Of a stretch of DNA of 64,000 nucleotides, positions 49,401 through 61,036 are shown in pieces. Where the stretch lies: positions 186,001 through 250,000 of the forward strand of contig JAFREE010000006.1 in assembly GCA_019400425.1 (NCBI GenBank), given 5' to 3'. The first letter of the stretch is position 1, and the number at the start of each line of letters is the position of its first letter. This DNA comes from Hymenochaete sp. R1 (Eukaryota; Basidiomycota; Agaricomycetes; Hymenochaetales; Hymenochaetaceae). Under the pieces are notes generated by a model. It saw only the letters and a program-made list of their open reading frames with translations, did not search any database and had not been told where the DNA came from. Made by a program: the position numbers and the translations under genes.

Positions 49401-49710
49401 TGCACATGGTCGTACCGGTGGGACTACCAGTATGGGCACCTCGTAGGACGGTTCACGAATCATCTCTGACCCCTTCGACAAAACAATTTGCATATGGAGC
49501 TCGCAGTCTTTCTTCTGGGACCCAATGGGCAGCTCGAGCGGATGCGAAGTCTTTGGCTGTGAACAAATCGCTGCACAACTTTCCCGGGATGAATGGAGCC
49601 GTTCGAAAGAAGGGGCGTCGTTGCTGTGGGTCCTAGTTCAGTATTGGAAAGCAAAAATGGAAATGTCTCTCTCAAACGAACCCCACTTCCGATTCTTCGG
49701 TTCTTAAAAT
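46430..49710 (+). pseudogene. Decayed NACHT-WD40 (NLR-like) gene relic
   Basis: Fragments in several frames follow the order of basidiomycete NACHT-WD40 proteins. The N-terminal helical part shows ALDKLIELVLQDVYEMSFYYS near 46806-46870, then RRHKEIIRDVF and KPECFPGT near 47170-47205. A Walker B-like VFDALDEW at 47579-47602 is followed by TAG and a frame change, after which MSKLVAEIIELTPWLSFFA and TTRDLPGIRKRL (47620-47710) continue the NACHT core. WD40-like pieces include VVSLDGKHVASGSL (48967-49008) and GAIIASGSHDETWVH (49079-49123). I did not find a P-loop. Stops and frameshifts are frequent, and AT-rich insertions separate the pieces. Such genes act in fungal self/non-self recognition. Borders are approximate. 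A partly functional smaller protein from 47562-48340 cannot be ruled out. Confidence 0.55.
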
Positions 49711-50519
49711 CTCTCACGTAAAGCGCTATTCGGCGCTGAGAACGAGGAGCTCTTAATGAACTGATGAAATCCGGACTTGAAGCTGGACATGTCGACGGAC
49801 ATGTTTTTCTTCTGTGTCTCTACAAGAGACGAAGATCGCCCGAGTCGTATTGCTTGGCACTGACTAGTACTGCTTCATGGACGAGCGTTTAGACACCCTA
49901 ACTTTTCTGACATCTTCGTTTGTTGCATTTGTAAAATCTAGTTTGTCCTCTTCACTCTACGTCATAGGCTGTCATGCTTGTTCTACTTCATACATCATGA
50001 CGGAAGAATAAATTCCGAACACTGCATGCTGGATTATTGGATGTCCAGCATCGAAGAACCTCTCGATAGGGAAACAAGAGATACACATTTAATTCCAAAT
50101 AAACGAGGAAAACACAACGATACACGATACTGATAGTGATACGTTACAAATATTTTCAGCGCACTCCATATTTTAGCTACATAACACTCCTATTTCTCCA
50201 CGACAACTCGACGCCCCGCAAATATTAAAAAGGGAAAAGAATAAAAATCAAAAGCTTAAGTAAGCCATACAGCAGACAGGGTGCATAGGAATGAAAGTCT
50301 ATTTATTCAATGGGGGTGATTCTTGATCCAAGCAAATTTGGCGGCTCGATATTGAAGGACGTGTGGCGCAAATTTTGAAAACCTGAAAACCGTTAAAGGA
50401 CAGAGAAATACCAAAGGAATGGGAGGAAGAGACGAGAGCGAGGTCCCTCAAGGTCTAAGTTATCATCAATAAATTCATCGAGGTCGTACATGGAGCGAGC
50501 AGGAGGTTGCAGGCGGTTA
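49711..50519. other. Intergenic between the NLR relic and CNOT11-like gene
   Basis: About 800 bases, AT-rich near 50080-50260 with A runs; likely the 3' flank of the CNOT11-like gene. No coding content was recognised. Confidence 0.35.
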
Positions 50520-52606
50520 TCAAAACTTGCCCATGACAAGCATCCGATATAACGCATGCGCGTCCTCGAATTGTGCGTGTGCGAGAGCAAAATGCGCTAT
50601 CTCGGCAGACTCGGTGTCTGAACTGATGTCGAGTAGGTTGAGCTTGATGAGAGAGTTGTAAAATCGGCAAAGCTGTTGAGAATACACCAATTTAGCGTTC
50701 GAACCCTTGGTTATGCAAGAATGAAAGGATAAGGGCCCGAAAAGAAAGGAGATACGCTTACGTTTTGAACACCCTTCACCGCTCTGTCATCGCTTATCAA
50801 CCCTTCTTGCGCCTGTCTTTCTGCGTCTTGTACCCACTCAATTGCATTGTGCACAAAAGCGCCGAGAACCTCCGTCCTTACCAAGTCTGCAATCGCAACC
50901 TTTCGCCGAGAGATCATTCCCACGCCCGCGGCGGATCCATTTGACCCCTTTTCAAGCCCATAGCTGTGCGTCATGAATCCCTGACCGCTCGGTCCATTGA
51001 AGTTTGGACTATCTGTGGTTCCCAGAGAACTCTCTTCGTCTGGGGCCAAAACCAAGGTTGGGTCACGAAGGAGGCGACCGAGGATATCGAAAGAAGGAAG
51101 CGTCGGGGTGAGGTGACGCAGGACATTAATCATTTCCATACAAGCTGTTGAAGAGCTGGCGGTCAACGCATTCACGTTTGTTGAGCCGCCAAGGTATGCC
51201 ACTACGTAAGGATGTCCAAGGACCGAGTTGAAGACAAAAAAGGATGGTATCGATTGTAAAGGCAGAACCGAGCGAGGATTGAAGTATGGTAGCGCAAGTG
51301 CTACCGCCTGTGGCAATAGGTCAATTAGACGTGAGTGTGGAGCAAAGAGAAGCCAGCTGTAAAGGAGTACTAAAGGCGAGTTAAACGTACTCTTTGTTCA
51401 GACAGTAACAAAACGCGCTGGCTTGCAGCCTGCAAAAGTCGTATACCTTGTTCGATCAACTCGTATTTGGAGCTATCAGACTGCGGCATGGGCGAAGCTC
51501 TCGAGCTGCCTAAAGGCGTGTGCGAAGTCGAAGAAGCATATGATGCGCCCGGGGAAACACCGTGGCCGAGTCCCTCAACGCCATTATGCGCCGAAGTCTG
51601 GTTGTCATTCGAACTGCTACGAAAATTGAGATCAAGGCCAAAGAAAACGAATTTGAGTAAACACCAAGTTGGCAGATTTACGGAGGGAGAAGAAATAAAG
51701 AAACACACAAATCGTAAGAATCATCATCATTCAAAGCCAGCGAGCCGTCTATCGTAAGTTGGGTCGCTCTGAGCTTCGGAGGGAGCTCCGAAGTTGCAAG
51801 TGTGACCGGTGAGTAAGGGCCCAGCTAAAACCCCACATGATTATGAGAAAGAAAGCTTGCATCAGCAAAAAAAATTGCATGAAATAACGAGATGCGATCA
51901 AAGAAGTTACTCACATCTGTGCCGTCGCCCTTCAAGATTTTCCACAATACCCACACAAGCTGCTCGTTCTCGCTGGAAGTAGAAGGACCTCGCTCACCAT
52001 CTCCGCTTGAAGAAGCTTCGTCCTTCTCGCGACAGAAGACCTCGATGAAAGCGGACCGAAAGGGATTCATGCTGATAGGATGCGCAGCGTAGAGGTGGTA
52101 CATGATGTATGCCGCCAAAATCCGCCTAGGAACCTGCTTGATGGAGGACACCACGACAAACGTTCGGTAGAATCATGATTCCATTGGAGGTACAGTAGCC
52201 CCATCGTAAAAAAAATAGAGACGTCCCAGTAAGATAGTATACAGTAGCCACGCATTCAAGCAGCAGCGTTCAGTTTGTCGTTAGCCACCTCAGTCACGCA
52301 AGAATCTCAATCACAACTCACCCCAACCCTCCCAGACAGCACTGGCAGCACTAGGTCCAGTGCAACCGCAAACCTCGTCGTGGGCTGCACAAGCTGGTTG
52401 AACGCCTGCGCGGCAGCCTGGCATGGAATGCCATGCGCACGGGCGAGCAAGTGCGCCACGGAAGTTCGTACTGCGTCTCCTCCACCACCGCCGGCAACGC
52501 CTCCTCCTGGAGTCGTGCTTCCCGACGCAGGGCCTGGCAGAAATCCCGACGTCGTCGAGAGCGAGGGCGAAGGGAGTGGCGAGGGACGAAAGGCGGTGGC
52601 CTGCAT
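50520..52606 (-). CDS. CCR4-NOT subunit CNOT11-like protein (DUF2363 type)
   Basis: Animal CNOT11 pairs with CNOT10 on the CCR4-NOT mRNA deadenylation complex. The C-terminal part carries the family feature set: FVHNAIEWVQDAERQAQEG, ISDDRAVKGVQN, then, across an intron at about 50750-50680, LCRFYNSLIKLNLLDISSD, AEIAHFALAHAQFEDAHAL and YRMLVMGKF before TGA at 50522-50520. Upstream, PRRILAAYIMYHLYAAHPIS and NPFRSAFIEVFCREK near 52150-52030 match the N-terminal helical region. The start at 52606 (MQATAFRPSPLPSPS) opens a Gly/Pro-rich lead. About six exons. The family is strong in the C-terminal third; the start and the exon junctions near 52310-52150 are less certain. Confidence 0.8.
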
Positions 52607-53431
52607 TGAGGTTAAGAACCAAGAGGCTGGTTGATCGAAAGGAAAGGAAGCGGAACGCGTCGCGCCGAAAAGGAAATCGCCATTTTTTATTTATTTACAT
52701 ATTTATTTTGCTTTCCAATCGTCTCCACCCACTTCTCGGATGTCTAACTTCTGGATCTCTTCTAGCTGCGTTTTGCGCAGCTATTTTGATCGAATCATTC
52801 GTCGCAAGATGATGGGGAGATATCGAAGTGGTTATATGCATTGGAGAGGATAAAAGTACATTATGTTCCAATTTACATGAATCCCGGGCCGAAACAAGGG
52901 CTTGAGTCAACGGAATCAAATCTACTTTACGCTTGGATCTTCTTGAGTCTTGGATTATAGTATACATACAGAAAGCATCACGAAAGAGAGGAACGAGAAG
53001 AACGAAGAAAGGATAAAAGAATCGAAACGTACTTGAGAGGACGGAGCGAATGTTCTATTCCTTCATACACATCCAATGCCTCTGATGGATTGCGGTCATG
53101 ATCACAGGGTTTCGGAAGAAAACAGGCCTGCGATGGAAGTCGTAGATGGGTAAAGAGAGAGAAGGGAATAAGATGGAAGATGTGCGGTAGGCGTGACAAA
53201 GAATGAAAAGGATGCTGTAGTGAATTGCAAAAAAGGAGGCAAATGCGCGAAAAGAAAAAAACAAAATGCATTTAAAAAGCTTTGGGAGATGTTTGGGATC
53301 CATTCCGGTATCAACTGGATAACGCGCATGCATACTCAGAGCTCATGTTGCCAAAACATTAGAATGCGCGAACTTCCGTGAGTCTGGCTGACTCCAGATG
53401 TGGACCAATGCCTTTCAATTCGACCAGAAGC
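52607..53431. other. Intergenic, CNOT11-like promoter and OTU gene 3' flank
   Basis: About 820 bases. AT-rich tttatttatttacatatttatttt lies at 52687-52710, about 80-100 bases before the CNOT11-like start. Other ORFs lack family motifs. Confidence 0.4.
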
Positions 53432-55454
53432 CTAAATCTTGAGCTCCTTGAAGCCTCTCACATCCACCCTCCCACTTCCATTCCGCACCCATGCCTCCCC
53501 AGCTACGCTCCCCGCCTTACTCACAGGCTTTGACGTCGTCCCACTCTCCGCTAAGCCGTCCTTTCTAAATCGCCCGCCAGGCACCCTGATCTTTCCAGCG
53601 CTCACCTTCACCTCCGTCGTCCCCTTCCTCGCCTTGGGCAGCCCCATTTTCTTCCTTTCTCTCTTCGGCATAGCATGAGCCTTTGCGGATGTAGGAGAGG
53701 GAGGAACGACGACCATCGACGGCGGCGGTGGGGTCGTAGCCGGCGACGACGAATCGTTCTCGCTGGAGTCGGCTTCGGCGGACGAAAGCAAATCTGGTGT
53801 ATCTGCATCTCCGTCTTCGCCTCCTTCCTGATAACGCCCACCCAAACGGGCTTTGATAGTGGCAGATGATCGCACTCTCGAGCTTCTACGCGACCGCTTC
53901 GCTTCTCCCTGAGAGTCCTCAGCCGCCTCTTCAGCATTGTCATACGCTCGCTTCGGGGAGCCGTTCACGCGCAAGCGCAATCTAGCGTAGTCTGGCGGGC
54001 AGTTGTACCCAGGAAGGAGAGGGATAGTAGCAGACTGTGATGATGAGGCCGAGGCCGAGGCAGACGCGGAGGTTTCGGAGGAAGGTGGGGGAGAAGGCGT
54101 CCGAGACATGGGAAGTGGGACAGCTATGGGTGAGACGAGAAGCTGTTCCCCAGTCGCTTGATCTTGCATCTGTTCTTGTGATACGTGTTCGTCTTCCATC
54201 TCGAGCTTACGTTCAAGGTCGTCATCCATATCCGTTAATGAAGATGAGTCCAGTGAACTCTGCGATTGAGACGATACTGGTGGCAGTGGCGTCATCGGTG
54301 TTTTCACCCTGTTTACCTGCTTTGCCTGGGCAGTTGTAGCAGGCTTTTCCACAACATACGGCAGACCCGCATGTGGGCCCGTCAGGTTCCGTACAGACGA
54401 AAAGTGCTCCCAATCGTGATATCTGCAAAACATGCAAGATCCGTCCGATAAGATAATCGTCTCACATCAAAGTAGCACAACACGAGAAAAGGGTAGATGA
54501 GAAAATCTGCACGTACGCAACATAGACCGCTCCGAGACGTGAACTCTCGTCTCCATCCTCGTCGCCAAGATCAGATTGCTGGAGAGCAACATGCTTCGCT
54601 CTCACCACCGACTGTTTGAGTTCCTTCTTGCGCTCCCGTCGTGTCTTCCGAGAATCTCCCTCCGGAACAGGCGAGTCCGGTAAGGGAAGCGACTCAGAAA
54701 CTCTAGGTGACAAGTCTGCGCCTGATCTCCATTCTATAACGTAGACAAGACCAGGCTGGATGACTTTAACATCTCGGTGCTTAAGGTGTGCGAAGGCTGT
54801 AAGCTCAAGATGGCCCCCATACGTTCCTTAAAAACCCCAAAATATCAAATAAGTTAATAATCATACCCGTAAATGAATCGAGATGGAAATAACACAGTTA
54901 AAGAATGAGGCGGGTAAAGTCACACAAGCAAACACGTACCAGGCTGCCGCATACACCTCAGGTGCATGTCTAGCCCTCTTTCGTCATCGCAGAACGGCGC
55001 ATACCGCGACTTGTGAGCTTCCAACCAATTACAAATCTCGTCTCGCAGCCTTAGATGCTGCGAAGGTGAACCATAAAACTGATCGGATAGCGCTCGAAAG
55101 AGACAATTTCCGTCGCCGAGGGTAGGGGCTGGGTAGAGCCCCAGAGCGCGTAGCTGCTCTGTGAGGTCTTGGTTGCTCTGTGTGGGGTCTGTTGCGAGCT
55201 GAGTGTGACCATACACCGTAATTCGTGTAACAAATTTTACATTAGAAGATACTTCCTATGCATGAAACACGTTTAGTAGCACTCACCGCAGCATCCCTGT
55301 TGCGTCTACTACGAGTGCGCGCTGGAGAGAAAGTCATTCGTGGCACCCCAAACAGAGATGTTGATGAGCCTCAAGTTCCAAGCACAAAAAGATTCACGCA
55401 ACGATACTCACTCTGCCGGGGAGGAGGGGCATAACGTTGATGTCTCTTGCCCAT
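53432..55454 (-). CDS. OTU-domain cysteine protease (deubiquitinase, OTUD3-like)
   Basis: OTU proteases cleave ubiquitin chains. The start at 55454 (MGKRHQRYAPPP) follows the basic opening common in this group. The OTU core reads DLTEQLRALGLYPAPTLGDGN then CLFRALSDQFYGS (55170-55080), with catalytic Cys in DGNCLFRA. QHLRLRDEICNWLEAHKSRY and YGGHLELTAFAHL follow in later exons. The catalytic His is likely in YHDWEHFSSVRNL near 54430-54395. The C-terminal half, about 300 residues, is Ser/Pro-rich and disordered with basic clusters (KRSRRSSRVRS), ending RGFKELKI at TAA 53434-53432. Five or so exons; about 600 aa. The start lies about 280 bases from the helicase stop on the same strand. Confidence 0.88.
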
Positions 55455-55729
55455 CGTACTCAGATCCGGGCAAATAAAATGAGAAGGAATCGCTGTGTTC
55501 GGGGCTGGGACACGGAGGACGTGCGAGGGGTGGAAAGTAGGATATTGCCGATTAGGGCTTAGCCGAGTGGTCGCGTGGACCAAAGACAGAGGCAGAGACA
55601 AACGGACGCGTACGCTTCCCGGCTTCAGCCTCGAGCCACACAACCTCTCAGCAACCTTGTATTACATCTATATCTACTCTAAAATAGTCTTTAAGTGATA
55701 ATGTGTGGTGGTAGTTATTCATCTGTTCC

Positions 55730-58700
55730 CTAACGAAATATATAAGTTTCCTGAGGTGTCTTCCGGGTCTGCTTGGCTGCGTACGGGGACACCATCTGCC
55801 GCAGCTCCTTCTCCCCAAGTTGCATAACCAGATTCTGTCCCTTTAAGAACTGCGCGTAATTCTTCCATGCTTGAACTCCCTTATTCATCCTTGAAGCCGT
55901 CAGCACACTCCCGCCCATCTGCTCTGGCGACCGATAGCCATATTTTCCTTTCTGAAGCGTCGCCATACTCCCAACAACGAACAGTGCTCGTTTTGCTCGC
56001 GTGAGCCCGACGTTCAGCCTCCTTCGATCCGCGAGAAAGCCGATATGCCCAGCATCATTGTTTCTCACAGTCGAAAATATGATTGCTTCCTTTTCGCGAC
56101 CCTCAAACCCATCAACGGTGTCCACCTCGATGTCAGCCACTTCTGATGCTCGATCACCAAGTCGACCGACGAGATGTCCGCGCACGTTGACATCCTTATA
56201 CAAAAGTCGCTTCAACACCGATTCCTGGGACTTATAAGGAGCAATAATTCCGATATCCGACCCGCAGAGATCCTATAATACAATCGTTGGGTCAACGAGT
56301 ATGAACGAGGGGGGATGGAGCTGAACAATGACTCACAGGATTTTGCGATAACAAGTCCTCCACGATACTGCAGATAATGTAACCTTCCGTATAGTTGACC
56401 CTACTTTTCCTCATCATCGCCTCGGGACCTTGATGATCGATGAAAATCAAAGATGGACGATGTCCAGTCTCGGGATGTGGTACCAGGTGAGTTGACGACG
56501 GAGGCGCCAAGCTAGGGGAGACTTCCCCGCTTTTCACGGTCCCATCCAACAGCATCATGTCGTAGAACTCTGCAGATGGGAACTTCGATATGGTCGGATG
56601 CATCCGGTATTGTATATCGAGCATCACTGAGGGAACATCTGGAATGGTCATGATGTGCTTAGTGTCATCAAAGTGATGCTAACACCGTAGGCGTATAACT
56701 CACCACCTTCGTGGATTAGGCGTTCGAACAGGCTTACGTCCAGTTCTCCTTCTTTGGCTATATCACTGACTACTATGGGTGGGAGCTGCTTATGGTCGCC
56801 AATGAGAGCCAAGTGCTTGCACTGGGCCCAGTCAATTTACATTTCTAATACTATGCGAATGAATGACTCACTCCTTTCATGAGGGGTATGAGCGTTGAAG
56901 GTTCCGTAGACATAGAAGCTTCGTCTAAGAATACGACTGGCAGATCAATCCCGGATAAGGTGAAGGAGCTGGACCGGATACAAGTCGTACAGATCTATGT
57001 CCGGAGAGTGAGTCGCATCAAGGGCACAACGTCAAAGCCCGACACGTACCACATCAGCTCGCTGCAGTATCTCACGGGTTATCCTATTCCTTAGGATCCG
57101 TGCTCTTCGGCCTAGGACATTATAACGCGCATTCTTTTGCTGCAAGTCCTTCTTCATGTTATCTAAGACGTCTCTCAGAGTTATACTATGCAATTTTCAG
57201 AACAACCGACCTGTTCTTTCCTTCCATCTAAGCCCTTTCGCATTCACAGCATTTTCGATATCCTTCGATAGTCCCTTGATCCTGGCTTCCACATCCTTCC
57301 GCTCTTCGAGTACATGATCTAGCTGAGGCTTCAATTCATGATGATCAAATTGATACCCAAACATGTGATGTTCAAGCTCCTCATTCCGACTCGTTTCTAC
57401 GCCAACCCGAACCGGCTTCATTCCTGCAGCAGAGAAGCCCTCCAGCAGATTATCTACGGCGACGTTCGTGTACGTGCACACCAAAATAGGATGTGGAACA
57501 CTGAAGAACGATTTAAGAAGCCTGATCGTCTCCACGATTGTCTTGGTCTTTCCGGTCCCTGGGGGCCCTTGAACAAGACTGATTCGTTCCCCGATCATGT
57601 TTGCCATAGCTCGTATCTGTGATCGATTGAGGTGCGAAAGATCCGGGTCGCCTTCCACCACAGTCGGGTCGTGACGCTGATACCGACGAGCCCAGCTCTG
57701 AAGGAACTGGTTCTCAGAAAAGGCCCCGGAACCTCTCAGTCCATTTAAGTGACTTTCGTGCTCCAGCTCTTCACGAGGAAGGTAGTGAGTTTCGGCTGGG
57801 TCTTGAGCGTGGTTGGTATGTTTAGGATTATGGTCGTACTCCGAATCGGTGAACGATCTGAGAAGGACATCCCGCAAAGCTACGCCCTGCAAGATCACTT
57901 CTTCGTTTTCGGAAAGGTTCAATTGGCTATTTTCCATCTCAACGGGGTCGAAATCGAGGGTCATGATGGCTGCGCGCATGCGTTCGTATGCAATGATACA
58001 ACAACCAAGATCCAATCTATAAGCGTTTTCCTTTCGCATGAGTAATTGTAGCAGACATTATAATGACTTCACGAACCTCCATGATCCATCCGTTAACTCA
58101 TCGAAATGTTCCTGAAAGTAGACTTCAATTTGTTCGCCCGTGACCTTCCTCACACTTCCTTTATACGGTATATTCTCTTTAAGAGGATCAATCCTTGAAA
58201 CATACACCTGGTTCCCGTAACTATCCATCCGGCGTCAGTAGATTACACAAGAGAGAAAAGAAGGGAAAGAGGGAAGCAGGAGAGGTGGACATACGCGAAT
58301 ACATTAGATGGCAGCTTGACTCCTTCTTGAGGTAATCTGAACGCAGCGGCCGGTCGATCATCTTTGTCCCGCTTGTCCAGCCAAAAAGCTTTCATACCGG
58401 AAAGGCAGTATCCTTCTTGGATCAAACGTTGCACGCCCCATCTGGATAGTCGGTTCTTGATGACATTTTCCTCTGCTTCGTGTTCAGCGTCAATAAGAGG
58501 AAGAAATCTGTGCAGATGTCAAAGTGTTATAAGTTCAGTGCATTCCAGCAGAGAGGTTAAGACGAACGTACTTCTTCTTATAGAGCTCTATTCTTTTCGA
58601 CATTTGTTTATCTGCATCAACACCCGCTGGTCTGTTTCCTTCGATTCTCCTCTTGAACATATGCGTATCCGTGAATTTTCCCGTCTGCGACACCGCTCGC

Positions 58701-59014
58701 AATCGCCAGTCGACTCGACGTGGTACACCGCTTCCTCCACCTCGTTTATTCGGTTCCTGTTGTGGCCTGTGATACTTCCATTCGACTTGAGCCTTTGACA
58801 GCGGTTTCCGTCGCACATGTGATGGCGATATAAGATGCTTTGAGCCAGGGGATTTTGAGACAGCTGTTGAGGTAAAACGAGACTGAGGCTGCTTGCATTG
58901 TCGAGGCCTTCGGTGCTGGTGGTTGCATGAGCTCCTAGTGATAAAGGAGCGCAGCTGTAACTTCAAGTCGCTTTCAAACCTATTTCTTAAATTTCTTTGG
59001 CGCTGCAAGGCCAT
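55730..59014 (-). CDS. UPF1-like superfamily 1 helicase with basic, possibly mitochondrial, N-terminus
   Basis: An SF1B RNA/DNA helicase. The start at 59014 (MALQRQRNLRNRFESD) gives an Arg-rich N-terminus that could be a mitochondrial presequence. Motif I is GERISLVQGPPGTGKTKTI near 57590-57545; motif Ia VCTYTNVAVDNLLEGF near 57470. Motif II is VVFLDEASMS near 56935-56910. Motif III-like LALIGDHKQLPPIVVSD lies near 56830-56760, motif IV LDIQYRMHP near 56620, motif V EVDTVDGFEGREKEAIIF near 56130-56085, and motif VI RRRLNVGLTRAKRALF near 56020-55985. The end is QETYIFR at TAG 55732-55730. There is no Cys/His-rich UPF1 domain, so it is not UPF1 itself; it is closer in outline to IGHMBP2/Hcs1-type helicases. 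About nine exons. Confidence 0.88.
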
Positions 59015-59728
59015 GGGAGGAAGGAACGATAAAACGTTGGGCTGAGGACGCGTTCTTGAAAACACGACAACACACCCAAACAAAGTCTGTTGGCCCGGCT
59101 TGGGTGTGATCTGTCATTCTTTCGCTCTTGCTACGACCTCTGAGGTCTCTATGCTTAAAGAACTACCGCCCCCCTATTCGAAAATGGAATTTGACGTGGA
59201 AGCTCTTTTCTAACTTCTCAGGACTTGCAATGATCTGTAAGAGAAGGCTGGGAATGCGATCATAGGAGAGGGTGTGGACAACTCAAAGGTATTTCGTCGT
59301 GAGTCCTGCCACTTCTATACGTTTGTATATGACGTCTGAAAGGATTTAATAAGCGTCACAAATGACTCGACACTGTATGAGGAGAGCCGAGAAGCTCTTC
59401 GGAAGATGAGAAAAGCGTTACTAGAGTAATGTCGGTATTCAAAACAGGGCTCGATATCATATCACAGCCACCACCATACAAGACGAAGTGAGACTCAAAC
59501 ATGTTCGTCTGAGTTCACCCGACCGCGAAAAACATATTGGTTTCAAGAATTCAAGGGCATGGGAAAATTGGCTTTGGAATAAAACGAGGGGAGGCAAGCA
59601 AATCACCTTTTCTTGAACAGTGCAATATTTTTTAACGAGTGCTCTTTATTGTTCTGTACGTATTTCGAGGGTAAGATAGACCTAGTTTCTATTTATTGAA
59701 ATCTTGAGAATATTCTACATGCGATAAA
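59015..59728. other. Intergenic, helicase promoter and 3' flank of next gene
   Basis: About 715 bases. No recognisable coding sequence; the AT-rich end near 59640-59710 fits the 3' UTR of the coiled-coil gene. Confidence 0.35.
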
Positions 59729-61036
59729 CTACTGCAATGACCCCTCCAAATGCCATGTAGCACACATCAAAAATGCAATACGATCCTCCATCTCCCGCAT
59801 TTTCTGCGTAATGGATACACCCTGCCCAGAGATATTGACAAGTTCAGCGGCCCGTGCATGTGCACCACCCATCACCGGCGCTGTATGTTTCGCATCGTGC
59901 TGAAGAAGGGGGAGATAGACACCCTCCACTTTGTTCCGAGCTGTTATCAAGCTAGACAGCTCTTCGTATAATAAGCTGGGAAGAGAGGAATGCTCTCTTG
60001 CCAAGCCTACCAGTGCTGATTTCTCTTCTGCAATACGTGAACTGGTGTAAGCTCGCAATACTTCGAAACGTTCTGCCGCCCCTTTGTCGTTACCTTCATC
60101 CATTTCGCTTGCTTCGATGTCGACCTCGATCATCTTTCTGTACTTAATGTAATGCCTCTCATAGAGAGTTACAGGGGAGTCGGTCCGTGACTTTTCCGGT
60201 GCTCGGAAATATCCGTCGTCCCATAATGCTCGAATGGGATGATTGGATGGGAGGTTGTCAATAATCTCTCGAACCTCTTTAGGCACTTCACTGGATACAT
60301 TAACCCTCTTTCCTGTGAGAAAATTCCATTGCTCTACAACTGTGATGTGTTCTTGGACGAGAGCATCGAGTTCCCTTCGGAATGTCTGGAGCTGGTCGTA
60401 GTGTTCGTTCCGCTGTTCGCCGAGAGATATTGATAGATTGCTCCGCTGTTCAGAAATGGAACGAAGGCGGGAATGAATATTCGCAAGGTTGAGAACGAGA
60501 CCTTTGCCTTTCTCCCTCCATTCTTTGCAATGTTGCTTTACAGCATTCGAGATATCTGTCATGGTCTTCATCCGATTGCGCTGATCCCAAATGAGGTCTG
60601 AAAGATGGCATTTCAGTCTCGACACCGGATGAGCGCGGGTTTGAGATATGTTTTTGAGACCTTTCAACTTGGTAGTCATATCGACCGCTGCCTTCGTCGT
60701 TTCGAAATAAATCCTCAGCTTCTCGAGTGGGCGCTTATCCTTCGCATAAGTATCCTGGTTAAGAAGCCTGTGTCGATATTTGCCTATGAGGGCGTCAAGC
60801 TTGTCATCGTCTGAACCGGGCTCAGGAGCATCAGTTGAAGAAGAAGTTCTCGCTGATTCCAATGCTGCTTTGAGTCCTGTGTCCGCATCGTCTTCTTTTC
60901 TTGCATCGGGAATGTGTGATCCGAGTTGATCAAACAGAGTGCCATTCTTGTTCCTTTTGACGAAACCCGGACTACTAGTAGATGTTTGATCAGAGTAGGG
61001 GAGGTCTTGTCTCTTTCGTTTGCTTGAAGAGGACAT
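59729..61036 (-). CDS. Intronless coiled-coil protein of unknown function
   Basis: A single open frame of 435 residues from ATG 61036 (MSSSSKRKRQDLPYSDQ), which has an early KRKR nuclear-localisation-like cluster. The middle is largely helical with long charged stretches, for example RSISEQRSNLSISLGEQRNEH, a likely coiled coil, and ERHYIKYRKMIEVDIEASEMD. Trp residues are scattered (DLIWDQRNRMK, CKEWREKGKG, ATWHLEGSLQ). It has no intron, unlike almost every neighbour. No family recognised. It could be a kinetochore or scaffold-like protein, but that is only a shape impression. Two paths of doubt: it may be lineage-specific, or a retrocopy. Confidence 0.65.
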   Translation of the reverse strand: MSSSSKRKRQDLPYSDQTSTSSPGFVKRNKNGTLFDQLGSHIPDARKEDDADTGLKAALESARTSSSTDAPEPGSDDDKLDALIGKYRHRLLNQDTYAKDKRPLEKLRIYFETTKAAVDMTTKLKGLKNISQTRAHPVSRLKCHLSDLIWDQRNRMKTMTDISNAVKQHCKEWREKGKGLVLNLANIHSRLRSISEQRSNLSISLGEQRNEHYDQLQTFRRELDALVQEHITVVEQWNFLTGKRVNVSSEVPKEVREIIDNLPSNHPIRALWDDGYFRAPEKSRTDSPVTLYERHYIKYRKMIEVDIEASEMDEGNDKGAAERFEVLRAYTSSRIAEEKSALVGLAREHSSLPSLLYEELSSLITARNKVEGVYLPLLQHDAKHTAPVMGGAHARAAELVNISGQGVSITQKMREMEDRIAFLMCATWHLEGSLQ

